From Incurvaria masculella (taxonomy: Eukaryota > Arthropoda > Insecta > Lepidoptera > Incurvariidae): DNA of 64,000 bases. Within the stretch, counting starts at the first letter, position 1. Every line of letters begins with the position of its first letter. Shown here piece by piece: positions 9,993 through 20,013 of the stretch. The notes under the pieces are model-generated. The model made no database searches. It saw only the letters and a program-made list of their open reading frames with translations, and was not told where the DNA came from. The stretch spans positions 16,545,001-16,609,000 of the forward strand of contig OX335658.1 in the NCBI GenBank assembly GCA_946894095.1. Direction: 5' to 3'. Made by a program: the position numbers and the translations under genes.

Positions 9993-10190
9993 AGAATGAA
10001 GGACGGAAATGACGAAAATGTAAGAGTTAGTCCGGACCGCCGTAAACCCAAAAAATAAACCTTCTAATGTCCCGGCTCTGGCGTTGAAGACGTTTTCTCT
10101 CACCGGAATCCCGAAGGCCTCGACTGAAGGACGAGTGTGAAGGCACGCCTCGGGGCCATTGTCACCGGAGGGGCGTGCGCTGTCACTCAA
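9993..10190 (-). CDS. Candidate first coding exon (unrecognised)
   Basis: On the reverse strand an ATG at 10190 opens 66 codons (MSDSARPSGDNGPEACLHTR at the start, ending SVLHS). It stops exactly at a strong splice donor (CATTCT then GTAAGTATTTTG) at 9992-9991. The block and the bases upstream to about 10260 are CG-rich against an AT-rich background, as expected for a promoter-proximal exon. I recognise no protein family. The frame reads on through the donor into SINE sequence, so an unspliced product would be spurious. It could be an untranslated exon, or chance. Confidence 0.25.
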
Positions 10191-10476
10191 ACAGTTGCCT
10201 TTTTGCGGCTTCCCGCCCCCGCTCTCGCGGCGGAGAGTAAACGGGCGGTAAGCGGATTCTTCTTAAGGGGAATCAATACCTAAACATTAACGTTTTTCTT
10301 TGTCAACGTTTCCTTTGGTTGTTAAACATTGAAAAAATACTGAGCTTATAGAATGTACGTTTGCAAAGGTACACATATCCATTTTGTCCAGAACACTTGT
10401 ATAATGTGTATATGTATAGTGTGCATATATATATGTTATATATATGTTATATAACACACTGTGTGATCAGGACGTG

Positions 10477-10585
10477 TATTCTTGGCATTCAGTCATTGCG
10501 GATTCAGTAGAGTTAACAGAAGAAGAATTTACTTTGACATTACTGTTAACTCTACTGAATCCGTAATGACTGAATGCCAAGAATA
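10477..10585 (+). mobile_element. 109-base hairpin MITE with TA ends, copy 1
   Basis: The left arm TATTCTTGGCATTCAGTCAT, TGCGGATTCAGTAGAGTTAA, CAG is answered by the right arm CTGTTAACTCTACTGAATCC, GTAATGACTGAATGCCAAGA, ATA with a single mismatch. The loop is AAGAAGAATTTACTTTGACATTA in two halves. TA stands at both ends. A second copy at 14.86 kb has the loop inverted. Arms this close imply a recent fold-back element. It is probably Tc1/mariner-derived (TA target), but no transposase is visible. Confidence 0.7.
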
Positions 10586-10689
10586 CACGCCCAGGTCACT
10601 GTAGTAGTTCATGACAGGAATAATAGTAATAAAACTAAACGTTGTGCACGATTTTTACACATTTTTTATTTTTTTCTTCTTGTTGCCAC

Positions 10690-11090
10690 TGGAGTAGAGC
10701 ATCGCTTCAAGGTCCTTGCTTGCGGTGACGCTTGGTTCGGGTCACCTCTTCCCCTAAAATATGGTTGAGAGAGGCGATGGCTGGACCCGGCGTGATGCTC
10801 GTGAACGGGTGCTGTTTGTGGGGACTGGCCTGCTCCAATTGGCAAAATGTTACATGACGGACATGACTTTGCCAAATAAACCGATATTTGTCATGATAAT
10901 ATGGCGTGAATGGTAGATTTTTGTGAATTAATAATAATTTAATGTATTGACATACACGGGTACCAACAACCCGTATTTCTGTAAGCAGTGGCAAACTAAT
11001 TTGTAAACTTAGACTAAGTGGAATGATAAAATATGACAAATCCCAGTACAGTATGCTGCCTGTGGATGATGAATAAACAATGAACAATAA
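10690..11090 (+). mobile_element. LINE 3' untranslated region, (AATAAAC)n family, copy 2
   Basis: The end from 11025 (GATAAAATATGACAAATCCC...GGATGATGAATAAACAATGAACAAT) matches the tails at 6.96 and 34.89 kb. The CG-richer part upstream (10690-10860) has no protein similarity and may be more of the same 3' region. The left boundary is a guess. Confidence 0.4.
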
Positions 11091-11099
11091 TCATCGAAA

Positions 11100-11620
11100 C
11101 ACAAAATATTTCTAAGCGGACCTTTTTTACCTTTCAAAGCCATTCTTTCTGTTATCTTTCTATTTAGAAGAATGAAATAAAAAAATCTTATACCTTTCAG
11201 TCATAAAGAGGTACACATCCCCCTTGCTGTTAAAACATCTTCTTTTTTTTTTGACAAAATCAGACTAGTCGTACCTTGCCGAGCGGGGCGCGCGAAACGT
11301 GCGTACCCTCCCGCTGACATGATGGCCCTGGCTCGATTACGCCGCGCATATTCTATATTTTCGCTATGGTATAAAGGCGCCTTAAAGCCCGAGAAGGGGG
11401 TATTGTGGATATGCTTGTTCGATACACCTTCCTCTTAAGAAAAAAGTCGTCGCAAATTTCTGAAAGGTGTATATTGAATGATTTGCGAGTGAGGTACGAA
11501 CGTCAGTCAGACAAATTCTCCGTACCATAAGATATTTAACGGTTCATTGCACTTAGTTCGTCAAGGGGCGTTAAGACCTCATTTAAAAACAATTACAACG
11601 AATGACACTATTTCTAACAG
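11100..11620. other. Interval with a short CG-rich patch
   Basis: Nothing is recognised. The patch 11275-11350 (GAGCGGGGCGCGCGAAACGT region) is CG-dense but short. No exon is supported. Confidence 0.35.
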
Positions 11621-11621
11621 T

Positions 11622-11925
11622 ATTTTTTTTTATGCAACCTGACATGGATGGCTTATGCCACACAACGACCGTTATGATATTAACCCAATACAACACATTC
11701 CGGAAGGAACTAGGTGCCATGCCAGGACGTTCCCTTTATGAGCGCGGCTACATTGAACTGGATGGAAAACACGGACAATTTTTCATTGCTGCTTTGGCCA
11801 TCTTTTCATCCAATGCGATGGTACCAACCCGGACGGGCTTAAACCCTACCACCTAGTAGGGGAGGGGGATCTACAGTACGGATTCCGAACCATGGAGTAG
11901 CTCGCATTCGTGACGAAATAAAACT
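11622..11925 (-). mobile_element. SINE, tRNA-headed subfamily, 5'-truncated
   Basis: A reverse-strand copy of the shared body: CCATCCATGTC-like end, TTCCGGAAGGAACTAGGTGCC, ATGCCAGGACGTTCC, GATGGAAAACACGGACAAT, GCGATGGTACCAACCC, CCTACCACCTAGTAGG. It ends in GAACCATGGAGTAGCTCGCATTCGTGACGAAAT, the junction region of the tRNA-headed type. The head itself is absent. The 84-codon frame across it is not a gene. Confidence 0.75.
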
Positions 11926-12353
11926 ATCTACTAACGACTAAATAACTAAAAATGAGAAAGACAGTGGCGCATGAACGGGGCGACACTCAAATATAGTCGC
12001 AGACCTTTGGAGTGTTGGTTCTTCAGACAAAATGTGAGTTTGTAAAATAAAGCTTGAATTAATAATCAAACGCAAGCCAATAGTCCATGCTCTGTCCGCC
12101 CCCCGAGACACAGCGCGATGTCAACAAGAACTAGGAAAGTGCCTGCCAAAAGCAAAACTATTATCCAGATCCGAATGGCAATTATCCAGGCCTGAATCCA
12201 GCGTCTAGCGCGGGCAACGAGCATCGAATGATGTGAGTTGCAATCGAAACTCATTCGTATGGCGGCTGCGTAGCCACGAGTTAGTGAAAAACGTCTAACT
12301 CTCATTAGTTCGCTTACGAATTCGGGACGCGCAACATCGAATGTCTGTTGCAC

Positions 12354-12877
12354 TTAAGGTGGCCCAACCCGGTGGGACTAACCCATTGCGGGCACGGTAC
12401 AAAACCGTGGTGTTGCGCTCTGGGACCTTCTATGTTTCAAAGAAAAAGACGGGCTCCGTGATGAGGAAGATGCAACATGTCCACAAAAAAGACAATGTGC
12501 ATAGTGTATGATTTGGTTTACGAAAATTTTAATTACAAAACGAGTTATAGCTAAAAGTAAACCACGACCGCTGTAGTCAAATCTAAGAAAAACCAAACAG
12601 ATTATAAATCTTGATTAAATAAGCTATGTCTGATGACTAATCTTTTTAAGTGGTTCTTACTTTATAATTGCGTTTCAAAGTTATTGTATAAAACGCGCGA
12701 AAAATTCGAACATTATAACTTTCCCAAAACACAATTTTACAATGCCAACGGTCATCAGACATCTAGTTCGATTAAATAAAGCTATTTTGAGCAAAATTTG
12801 GGATCTCTGACAAGAAATATGGGCGTGATCTTCTTTCCCCGTTTGTATTAGGAGTTGAGCGGGATGGCCCACCTTAA
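12354..12877 (-). mobile_element. TTAA MITE (piggyBac-like), copy 1
   Basis: The ends read TTAAGGTGGCCCAACCCG and GCGGGATGGCCCACCTTAA, both including TTAA. Internal landmarks shared with copies at 42.87 and 62.5 kb: GAAAGAAGATCACGCCCATA, TCATCAGACATAGCTTATTT (reverse), TTCGCGCGTTTTATACAATA (reverse), ACAGCGGTCGTGGTTTAC (reverse). It is 524 bases long and non-coding. The open frames of 60-70 codons inside lack similarity. TTAA flanks and a GG-starting terminal repeat point to mobilisation by a piggyBac-type transposase. Confidence 0.85.
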
Positions 12878-12879
12878 TA

Positions 12880-13395
12880 TAATCTTGTGATGTTCTTACT
12901 TATCCAAACGTATCGGTGGAACTAGAGAATATCATTAGCGAGCGTGTTATTAATCTTACCCGTTTTCAATAAAAGCGCGACCCTCTTATCTCTTCCTCCA
13001 TTATAAAGATAGATAAATTAAAGTAGTATCAAAAGATTCGTTACTTATGTTATGATATGGTTTTAATACGTTAGTTTATCACATCCTTAATTTTAAGTCA
13101 TTTTAATGCGTCGGGATGTCATGGAGTCATTAGTTTTTTGTACCTTTTTTTTTTAAATTGTTTTGGGTCGCGACTCCCTTCCTTCCATGCTCGCCGTGCG
13201 CGGGCCTCGGGTGACTAATGCCCCTTTCGGATGCATTCGAGGCGAAAGTTTATGGAGCCATTCGGTTGGCGCTTTCAGATACCGTTAGCGCATCTACACG
13301 CTAGCTTCGGGTGGTAGCCAGTGGTAGCGGAGCTGGCGATGCGGCGCAGTGCACTGGGTATTGATATCATCACCTCGCATTCCGAAAGAAACGAT
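12880..13395. other. Interval between MITE and SINE
   Basis: Contains a moderately CG-rich patch (13165-13390). There CTTTCGGATGCATTCGAGG and CCTCGCATTCCGAAAG form a loose inverted pair about 160 bases apart, possibly an old MITE. The short block ATGCGTCGGGATGTCATGGA near 13105 resembles one near 7181. No exon is supported. Confidence 0.35.
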
Positions 13396-13712
13396 TTTTA
13401 TGCAATCTGACTTGGATGGCTAATACATACAACACAACTTTATCGTCATGATATTAGCCCGATACACTACATTCCCGAAGGAATTGGGGTGCCATAACAG
13501 AACCTTCCCTTTATGAGAAAGACTACATTGAACTGGATGGAAAACACGGACAATTTTTCATTGCCGTTTCGACCATCTTTTCATCCAATGCGATGGTACC
13601 AACCCAAGCGGGCTGAAACCCTACCACCTAGCAGGGGAAGGGGACCTACAGTTTTACATGGATTCCGAACCATGGAGCAGCTCGCGTTCGTGACGAAATG
13701 AGAAAAAGAATT
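13396..13712 (-). mobile_element. SINE, tRNA-headed subfamily, 5'-truncated
   Basis: Reverse-strand shared body with CATGATATTAGCCCGATACA, GATGGAAAACACGGACAAT, GCGATGGTACCAACCCAAG, CCTACCACCTAGCAGG and the junction GAACCATGGAGCAGCTCGCG. Very similar to the copy at 11.62 kb. The T-run at its left side is the reversed A-rich tail. Confidence 0.75.
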
Positions 13713-13714
13713 AA

Positions 13715-14408
13715 AGTCACTCCGCGCGATTCGAGTGCTTCATAGCAATCGCGTTGGAATGTGCTACTGGACTTTCAAATGCGACCGTACAAGACTACAA
13801 ACAAGATTTATAATATTCGGTAGCCAATTAACAACAATATTTCTTATTGTTTTGCCACAACAAAAAACCACGAATGGATTGACAAGCAGACTTCAAAAGA
13901 AATTTCTTCGAAACCTTTTTTGAGGAATTGTAGTCCGTAACAAACTGTCACTCACTATCCCCAGTACCTTTGCTCTGGAAAATCAAAGCAGTCCATTACG
14001 CTGGGCTACATAATTATGCCGCTATTATACGAGGTCTCTCAGCTAGAAATCGAAATTCGGTTTATTGTTCCCAACTGTTTGGACAGCTGAAGTGGCCCGG
14101 TAATAATATTTCGATATTACTTTTGCTTTTTCGATTGAAAGAAATACATCGTACGATCGAATGAATGTTTTGGAAATATCGGTTGGAAACGAATTATCTT
14201 TTCACTTTGTCGAAAAACTGACATGACCTACATATACCAGCTGACCTAGATGATAGTTATATCACCTAAAATAATGCCATTGACCTATTAAATTGACATA
14301 AGCACCGTCGAGTCAGAGCACCGAACGAACTGAAAAAAGCCTTAGTGACTATCAGTGTTATGTTTGTGCCATAATAAAGATAAACATTATATCGGTGGGC
14401 TTAATGAT
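13715..14408. other. Interval without recognised features
   Basis: Short open frames on the forward strand (13735-13923, 13970-14164) have no recognisable similarity or splice context. I see no repeats shared with the rest of the window. Confidence 0.35.
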
Positions 14409-14615
14409 TTGAAAACTTACGGTTTTCCGGTGTGCAATGCCGTGCTTGGCCGACATGTTCCGCCTCCCACGACGGAAGCATCGTCAGGGACACTTCGTTG
14501 CCCCGGAGTTACGTCTGACAGTCCGGCTCGTCAAACGGTAACTGGCGGGCGTCGTCGGAGGCGAAACATGTCGGCCAAGCACGGCATTGCACACCGGAAA
14601 ACCGTAAGTTTTCAA
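14409..14615 (-). mobile_element. Fold-back element with hammerhead-like core
   Basis: Arms of 59 bases (14409-14467 and 14557-14615) are reverse complements with one mismatch: TTGAAAACTTACGGTTTTCC and GGTGTGCAATGCCGTGCTTG begin the left arm. On the reverse strand the loop side reads CTGACGA (14487-14481), then TGCTTCC...GGAGGCG that can pair as stem II, then GAACATGTC (the other arm has GAAACATGTC). That is the order of a hammerhead ribozyme with a tiny palindromic stem III (CAUG), the arrangement reported for Penelope-like elements. The GAAA core is mutated in the copy next to CTGACGA, so cleavage is doubtful. Confidence 0.5.
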
Positions 14616-14855
14616 AACATTATGTACAGTGACGGTGTAAATCTAAGAACATATCGGTAGGCATATATTAACGTTATGATAATAGAAAAATGTTCTTAAT
14701 AATAAGAAAGAGGGTGAAATATTTAAAATAATGTCGATAATTCAAGGCAAATTATTATATTACGTAACAGTAATAATAAGGAATATTCAATACAAAATGT
14801 AACCACAGTGTGACTGAATGGAATGGTGTAACGGCTTTTTCCACTTAAGGGCGCG

Positions 14856-14964
14856 TATTCTTGGCATTCAGTCATTGCGGATTCAGTAGAGTTAACAGTA
14901 ATGTCAAAATAAATTCTTCTTCTGTTAACTCTACTGAATCCGCAATGACTGAATGCCAAGAATA
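14856..14964 (-). mobile_element. 109-base hairpin MITE with TA ends, copy 2
   Basis: Same arms as the copy at 10.48 kb (TATTCTTGGCATTCAGTCAT...AATGACTGAATGCCAAGAAT) with near-perfect pairing. The loop reads TAATGTCAAAATAAATTCTT then CTT, the reverse complement of the copy-1 loop. The two elements therefore lie in opposite orientation about 4.4 kb apart. Confidence 0.7.
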
Positions 14965-15119
14965 CACGTCAAGAACTACTACTTAAATACTTATAATAAA
15001 AGATACATTCTTAAAAAAAATATTACTCATATTAATCGTTTCGAACACTATCGTAAAACATATTGGCTTACGGCCATTCCTGGGGGGTTACGAAGGTTTA
15101 ATTATTTCCTCGAATAAAA

Positions 15120-15269
15120 AGGCAAGTGAGTTGTTAAATCTGAAGTTTCGTTGCATTTCGTACTATGCTAACTGTCAAACGACGAGTTATTCAGGAAAGA
15201 GAAGTGAAATGTACCAGTTAGCATTGTACAAAATGCAACTAAGCGTTGGATGTAATCGCTCACTTGCCT
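15120..15269. mobile_element. 150-base fold-back repeat
   Basis: Outer arms GGCAAGTGAGTTG and TCGCTCACTTGCC pair. Inner arms GTTGCATTTCGTACTATGCT, AACTG (15150-15174) and CAGTTAGCATTGTACAAAAT, GCAAC (15215-15239) pair with a few mismatches. Non-coding. Seen once in the window, so a mobile origin is inferred from structure only. Confidence 0.45.
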
Positions 15270-15321
15270 GTTCACTCGACGAGTAAATTTACCATGGTAA
15301 ACAGACGAGATCAGAGTGGTC

Positions 15322-15668
15322 AGTCTGAGTTCTCACCTAAATTGGCGTTTACGGCAAACCGATCGACTGGCGTTTTCCGTAAAAACGTCAAACTCCATAC
15401 TAGTCTTTACTAGATATTCTGTGGTTTTACTTCTTCAAGCTGTCAAAGTCCAACTCGGACTTCCGATTTGTATGAAAGCTCGGAGTCGCCGTAAACGGCA
15501 ACGTGGACGTATTTACGGCAACGTCGAGTAAGCTGTCAAATCAAACTCGGACTCGCAAATGTTAGTTCGCTTAACGCCCACTGCGCGTGCTCTTCAATTT
15601 CTCCATACATTTGAAAACGCCAGTCGATCGGTTTGCCGTAAACGCCAATTTAGGTGACAACTGAGACT
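15322..15668. mobile_element. 347-base MITE with about 58-base TIRs
   Basis: The left arm AGTCTGAGTTCTCACCTAAA, TTGGCGTTTACGGCAAACCG, ATCGACTGGCGTTTT pairs with the right arm AAAACGCCAGTCGATCGGTT, TGCCGTAAACGCCAATTTAG, GTGACAACTGAGACT, with two or three mismatches. The interior repeats the module CGCCGTAAACGGCAACG / TTTACGGCAACGTCG. The 71-codon frame inside is not a gene. Confidence 0.65.
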
Positions 15669-15669
15669 A

Positions 15670-16680
15670 CGGGTACTGGAGTCCGTTTTCATTTCTGCTT
15701 TCTCTGTAAACGCCTTGTACAGCGTTCATTCATAATCGCCCTCTAATGAAACGCCAGGATCTAGTTAACGAGATGCGGAACAGTGTGGCTTAGAACTTTC
15801 ACGAAAATCCATTTTATTTATCTCTCCGCAACGCTGCACTGTAGCAAGATGAAAAGCTTGCTAAGTTAGCGTTAATTTCCGGTCAGCACAGCCTTTTGTA
15901 TCTTGCGCTGTGTTCACTTTAAATTCTCCACTCAATTGTCTCGCTCTAGAGAAGCGATGGTAGCCTCTATGGAAAGCGGCTTACGGCCTATAGTTGAACA
16001 ATAATGTGTAGGACTTAAGACTTTTTTCACATGCAAGGCACTTTCGCGAATCCTGGAGGCGTTCGTATACGCAGAGAGGGAAAAGTTTGGTAAGTTCGGT
16101 GAAGGAACCTCACTGTGTTGGCCAGTAGCCATAGCACTGGATAAGTTACTGCGGACTTAAACATATAGTCCGTCAAGCATAATTGTAAGAATTGTGGCTG
16201 ATTTTCATACTTATTATGTGAGTTTTGCCCTGAACGGAACAGTATCGGTGACTTTGCATACAATATACGCTTAATAATTCAATTTGAAGCAATTTTTTTT
16301 GTTATTGTATTTTATTAATTCCATTTACTTAGTTTTTATGATGTCGCGTTATCTTCCGATGTCACGTTATATTTTTATTTCCCGAAAAGTATTTGGTAAA
16401 CAATAAATATAAAACAGTTCTTGGTATTTAAGCTGTCAACGCAAGCGCCAACTGGTTAATGAAGATTTTTTTCACGAATATTCATGCAAGTATTCAATTT
16501 TGAGACACGATTTTTCAGCTTGCTAGAAAAGAGATATACTCGTAAGTTTAAAATAATTTAGAAAATAATTTTAAGTTTAAAAGATTTACTTTTAATAATT
16601 TACCATGACTTTGTTCATATGTCTTAAGCTTTTCTACCCTATAAAGGCTCTGCATATATTTGGAGGCCGACACATACTGT
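15670..16680. other. AT-rich interval, nothing recognised
   Basis: Two frames on the reverse strand (15932-16263) lack similarity. A direct repeat GATGTCNCGTTAT occurs twice near 16340-16370. No gene is supported. Confidence 0.35.
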
Positions 16681-16681
16681 C

Positions 16682-16799
16682 TTATTCAGAGTGAACCTGT
16701 CAAAACTTACTACGGGATTAGTACCGGACCTTCCATGCAAAAACCGGTTTATTCCGACCTTAATACGCGTACTAAAGTTAGTCCGGCCACTCTGAATAC
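16682..16799. mobile_element. Short MITE, TIR GTATTCAGAGTGAGCAC, copy 2
   Basis: Ends TTATTCAGAGTGAACC and GGCCACTCTGAATAC. Interior GGGATTAGTACCGGACCTTC and AAAAACCGGTTTATTCCG align with the copy at 1.52 kb. 118 bases, non-coding. Confidence 0.6.
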
Positions 16800-17012
16800 T
16801 GCTGTTAGGTTTAATGTTATTTTTATAAATATATGCGAACGATAGCCTAGATAGATGCTTTCCTAAGTGGGTAGCCAGAGTCATGCAATACGAACAGCAT
16901 ACGTCTTTCGTTTTCTCTACAGACAAACAAATTTTATTTGATTTATGCTGTTTTTTTAGATGCTCTTCGATTACGGGTGCTAAGTGCTGGCGAGACGTAC
17001 AAAGAGGATTTC

Positions 17013-17300
17013 AATCTCAGTAGCCTAGGGCGTGATGCCTTCCCGTTTGCTAAACGACATTAAACAACTTTGGGCGCGATCGGGTAATAGATGTGTGATC
17101 GTTTTCAACTATTGGGGTTTTTGTTACTAGGTGGTAAGATTAATCCCACTCGGGTTGGAACCATCGCTTTGAATGAGTGATGGTCGAAGCGGCAATGGAA
17201 ATTGTCAGCCCTTTCCTTTCAGTTTAATGCGGCCGTGAAATATAAGAAAGTATCTCGAATAGCATCTAGATCCCATGTGCTGTGTTTGGCGCATATCATG
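17013..17300 (+). mobile_element. Old SINE with degraded 5S-like head
   Basis: Begins CAATCTCAGTAGCCTAGGGC, then TAAACAACTTTGGGCGCGAT in place of the 5S-like box, followed by body landmarks CTAGGTGGTAAGATTAATCC, CTCGGGTTGGAACCATCGC, TGGTCGAAGCGGCAATGG. The many substitutions show that this is an old copy. It lies 270 bases upstream of the much younger copy at 17.57 kb. Confidence 0.6.
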
Positions 17301-17573
17301 AAAATTACGCGTTTATTACGTTAAGTTACGCCATAAGTTTTACGGGTATGGCAGGCGAAGCAGATTTATAACTGCAAAGTAACTTGATTGATGATAAATT
17401 GAAAATTGTAATTATGAATGTTTGAAGTGTAGTGTGTATGTAATTTAGCAAGTTTTTTTAACAATACATAAGATATTGATATAACTCATAGCCAGATCAA
17501 ACTTATTCGTTTTGAATATTTTTCAACAATTCCATGAAATTATATCGTGAGATTTAACTTTAACGACATCACC

Positions 17574-17950
17574 TCAGCCTCAGTGGCCCAGTGGCGCGAC
17601 ACTTCGGCGATTGCTCTCCGAAGTTAAGCAACGCTGGGTCCGGTCTGGTCTTGGATGGGTGACCATTCGACCGTTGAGCGAGGCTGGCCGTGGTTCGGAT
17701 TCCACGTTAAACTGTAGGTCCCCTTCCTTACTTAATAGGTGGTAGAGTTTATCCCGCCCGGGTTGGTACCATCGCATTGGATGAACGATGGTCGAAGCGG
17801 CAATGAAAATTGTCCGTGTTTTCCATCCAGTTGAATGTAGCCGTGCAATATAAGGAAGGTCCTGGCATGGCACCTAGTTCCCTTGTGGTGTGTTGGGTTG
17901 ATACCATGACAGAAGGTGTGGTATTAGCCATCCATGTCCAGTCACATAAA
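17574..17950 (+). mobile_element. Full-length SINE with 5S-rRNA-like head, copy 3 (best preserved)
   Basis: The head (about 17574-17687) reads TCAGTGGCCCAGTGGCGCGA, then CTCTCCGAAGTTAAGCAACG, CTGGGTCCGGTCTGGT and CTTGGATGGGTGACC. The run from CCGAAGTTAAGCAACG to TTGGATGGGTGACC follows the 5S rRNA internal promoter (A box, intermediate element, C box) in order and spacing. The body runs from GTGGTTCGGATTCCACG to GTATTAGCCATCCATGTCCA, and the tail is CACATAAAAAAAAATAAAAAA. The length (about 375 bases) and high identity to 9.59 kb suggest a family that moved recently. Confidence 0.85.
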
Positions 17951-17959
17951 AAAAAATAA

Positions 17960-19340
17960 AAAAGTATTTTTAACTAATCGTAAAACTTAATTAAAAAGTA
18001 TATCCGCTATAAGACATTCTCGAACCGTGGCAAAACGCATTACTCCGGAATATTATGCAGTGAGCAAACATTGCTTGCATGGGTGCACTATCGCAGATAG
18101 ATGATATTGGCGAATATTTAGAGAGATGTAAATCCAACAATATATAAATATAATCCATCATAATAATCAAGAAATTGAATAAAAACTTAGTTGATTATCT
18201 ACATAGAATGAATTTGTAAAGAAAATTCAATAGATGACAGGATAACAAATTACACTATTTTGTTAGAAAAGATCATGACAGCGGTGGTAGGAAGCACGCG
18301 ACAACCTGATTTGTACTGTAGGCTTAGAGGTTAGTGCAGTTTCAGAGAGTCCCTTGAACATTTCAAATGCATTACATTTTTACCAAATTTGTACACATCC
18401 TGTTCGAGTGCAGTTAATAAGATTTAGAAGTATAACATGGCTAACTGATTAATAATAATATTATAAAGCAAATAAAAAAACAGATATTTCCCAAAAACTT
18501 TCATGACCACTGTTTAGTAATAATACACTTCTGTTCATTATTTTAAAGCAATTATATAAGTTTGCTTTCTTTCATTGTTTGTAACTTTTGATAAGATTCC
18601 CAAACGCTGCAGGTGCAAAAAACGTGAGCAACTAACGACGTTAAAAGTTCATCCAACTTCCAACTAGAAATGGGAGCGCAAACCAACTTGAATATTACAA
18701 ATTTCTTGTACAAGTTACTCTCTTGAGGCATCGCTGGATTCCACTTTGTCCAGGAATTCTGGGTTCTATTTTCGCTAAAGTTAATTAGAACTTAAAACAC
18801 AATGTCTTGTGATTAGAGGCTGAATATTATGCTATTTGAAAAGGTACAAAAATCGTTGCAAAATTTTGAAAAGGAATATTAGTAAGAAACAGAATACAAT
18901 TCCATCTGAACTCGCTCTATTAGAAATTATATTTAATTCTTGGTATATAAGTATCTCATACACTATGGTAAGTTTTGTATTTCGTGTTAGGTCTCTTAAT
19001 GCCACATTCAAATTACTGAGATTCAATTAGAGTAAACACTTTCCTGGAAGGAAATTTCACCGTAACATTGTTTTCATAAATAGGCGAAGAAATAATGTTA
19101 CTGTTGTCAAGAATGTGATCATGGAGATTGGCGATCTCCGTGAATATGATCATCATCTTCTTTAAATATAAAGATCCGTTAATTCTTCTCCTCCAAAAAA
19201 CCTCTGTTGACTCCACATTGTATGGTTCTCAGGTATGGTGGTGGTTCCAAATATCTTTCTTTTGAGTTTCGTTTTGAACTTTCAACATCAGCTAATTGGA
19301 TATTAAATTATAGGCCGATAATTGTATCACGCAATATTCC
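17960..19340. other. AT-rich interval, no gene recognised
   Basis: The frames at 18832-19216 on both strands have no similarity. No repeat shared within the window was noticed. Confidence 0.35.
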
Positions 19341-19344
19341 TTCT

Positions 19345-19645
19345 TGCCTCCATCAAAGATGTCAGTTCTTAAAGTTTCCGTTTCTTTATTTTCTCCATTA
19401 GATGTATATTTCACACTCTGATTCGTCATTTTTTTTCCTGTCGGTTCGATTACTTCTGGCGAAGAAGAGCCGACAAGAAACTTCGTCAGGTTGGTCATTG
19501 TATTATTTTTTCCATTGATATTTACAAACTAGTTAACAGTGATTAATTGATTACTACTGCTCACAAAGAACATTATTATAAGAACATTGTATACATTGGT
19601 GAAGAGAAAACTCTTGACTACGATAATTACATCTTAACGAACCTA
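19345..19645 (-). mobile_element. LINE 3' tail with (GAAACT)n end, copy 1
   Basis: On the reverse strand: GTAGTCAAGAGTTTTCTCTT, CTTTGTGAGCAGTAGTAATC, GACGAAGTTTCTTGTCGGCT, CTTCTTCGCCAGAAGTAATC, GAACCGACAGG, ATGACGAATCAGAG, ACATCTAATGGAGAAAATAA, then GAAACGGAAACTTTA. The copy at 55.0-55.3 kb shows the same order at high identity. A non-LTR 3' untranslated region; coding part absent. Confidence 0.65.
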
Positions 19646-19650
19646 AAACT

Positions 19651-20013
19651 TTGGTTGACTGTGACCGGCTCAGGCAGCGCGGATTACATCCGTCGATGCG
19701 TTCGTCATCGGACGCCGAAATGAGGGTGGAGAATGGCGGGCGGGAGGAAAATAATTGCGTCGAAGAAGGCGAAATCAACTTCACCATTTCCATAATACCG
19801 CCGAGTGTTGCGAGCGTACGTCAAAGAAACTTTGGCCCGCTCCCGTTGTATTATTTCGCATTGTTGGCCCCGGGCGCAATAATTTGTACGAGTGAGATGT
19901 GCCGAGGTGTACATTGGAACGTAGAAGCCAAAGAGTCAAAAACGTTAAATTATTTAATTTTGAATTCATTCTGTAGCTCTGCTGTGCAAAAGTTGTTTGT
20001 TTTCTTGTGCTAA
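19651..20013 (+). other. 120-codon open frame, unrecognised
   Basis: A 120-codon forward frame (starts MVDCDRLRQRGLHPSMRSSS) lies in a moderately CG-rich patch (19660-19910). Reverse frames are also open there, as is common in CG-rich sequence. No domain, signal peptide or splice context is evident. It may be a conserved non-coding block or an exon; I do not claim a gene. Confidence 0.15.

Noticed and set aside
17619..17662. A genuine 5S rRNA gene
   Set aside because: Only the internal-promoter half resembles 5S rRNA. It continues into the SINE body, and the same block recurs at 4.3 and 9.6 kb.
17580..17931. 97- and 60-codon reverse frames
   Set aside because: They lie wholly within the 5S-headed SINE and recur wherever the SINE body occurs.
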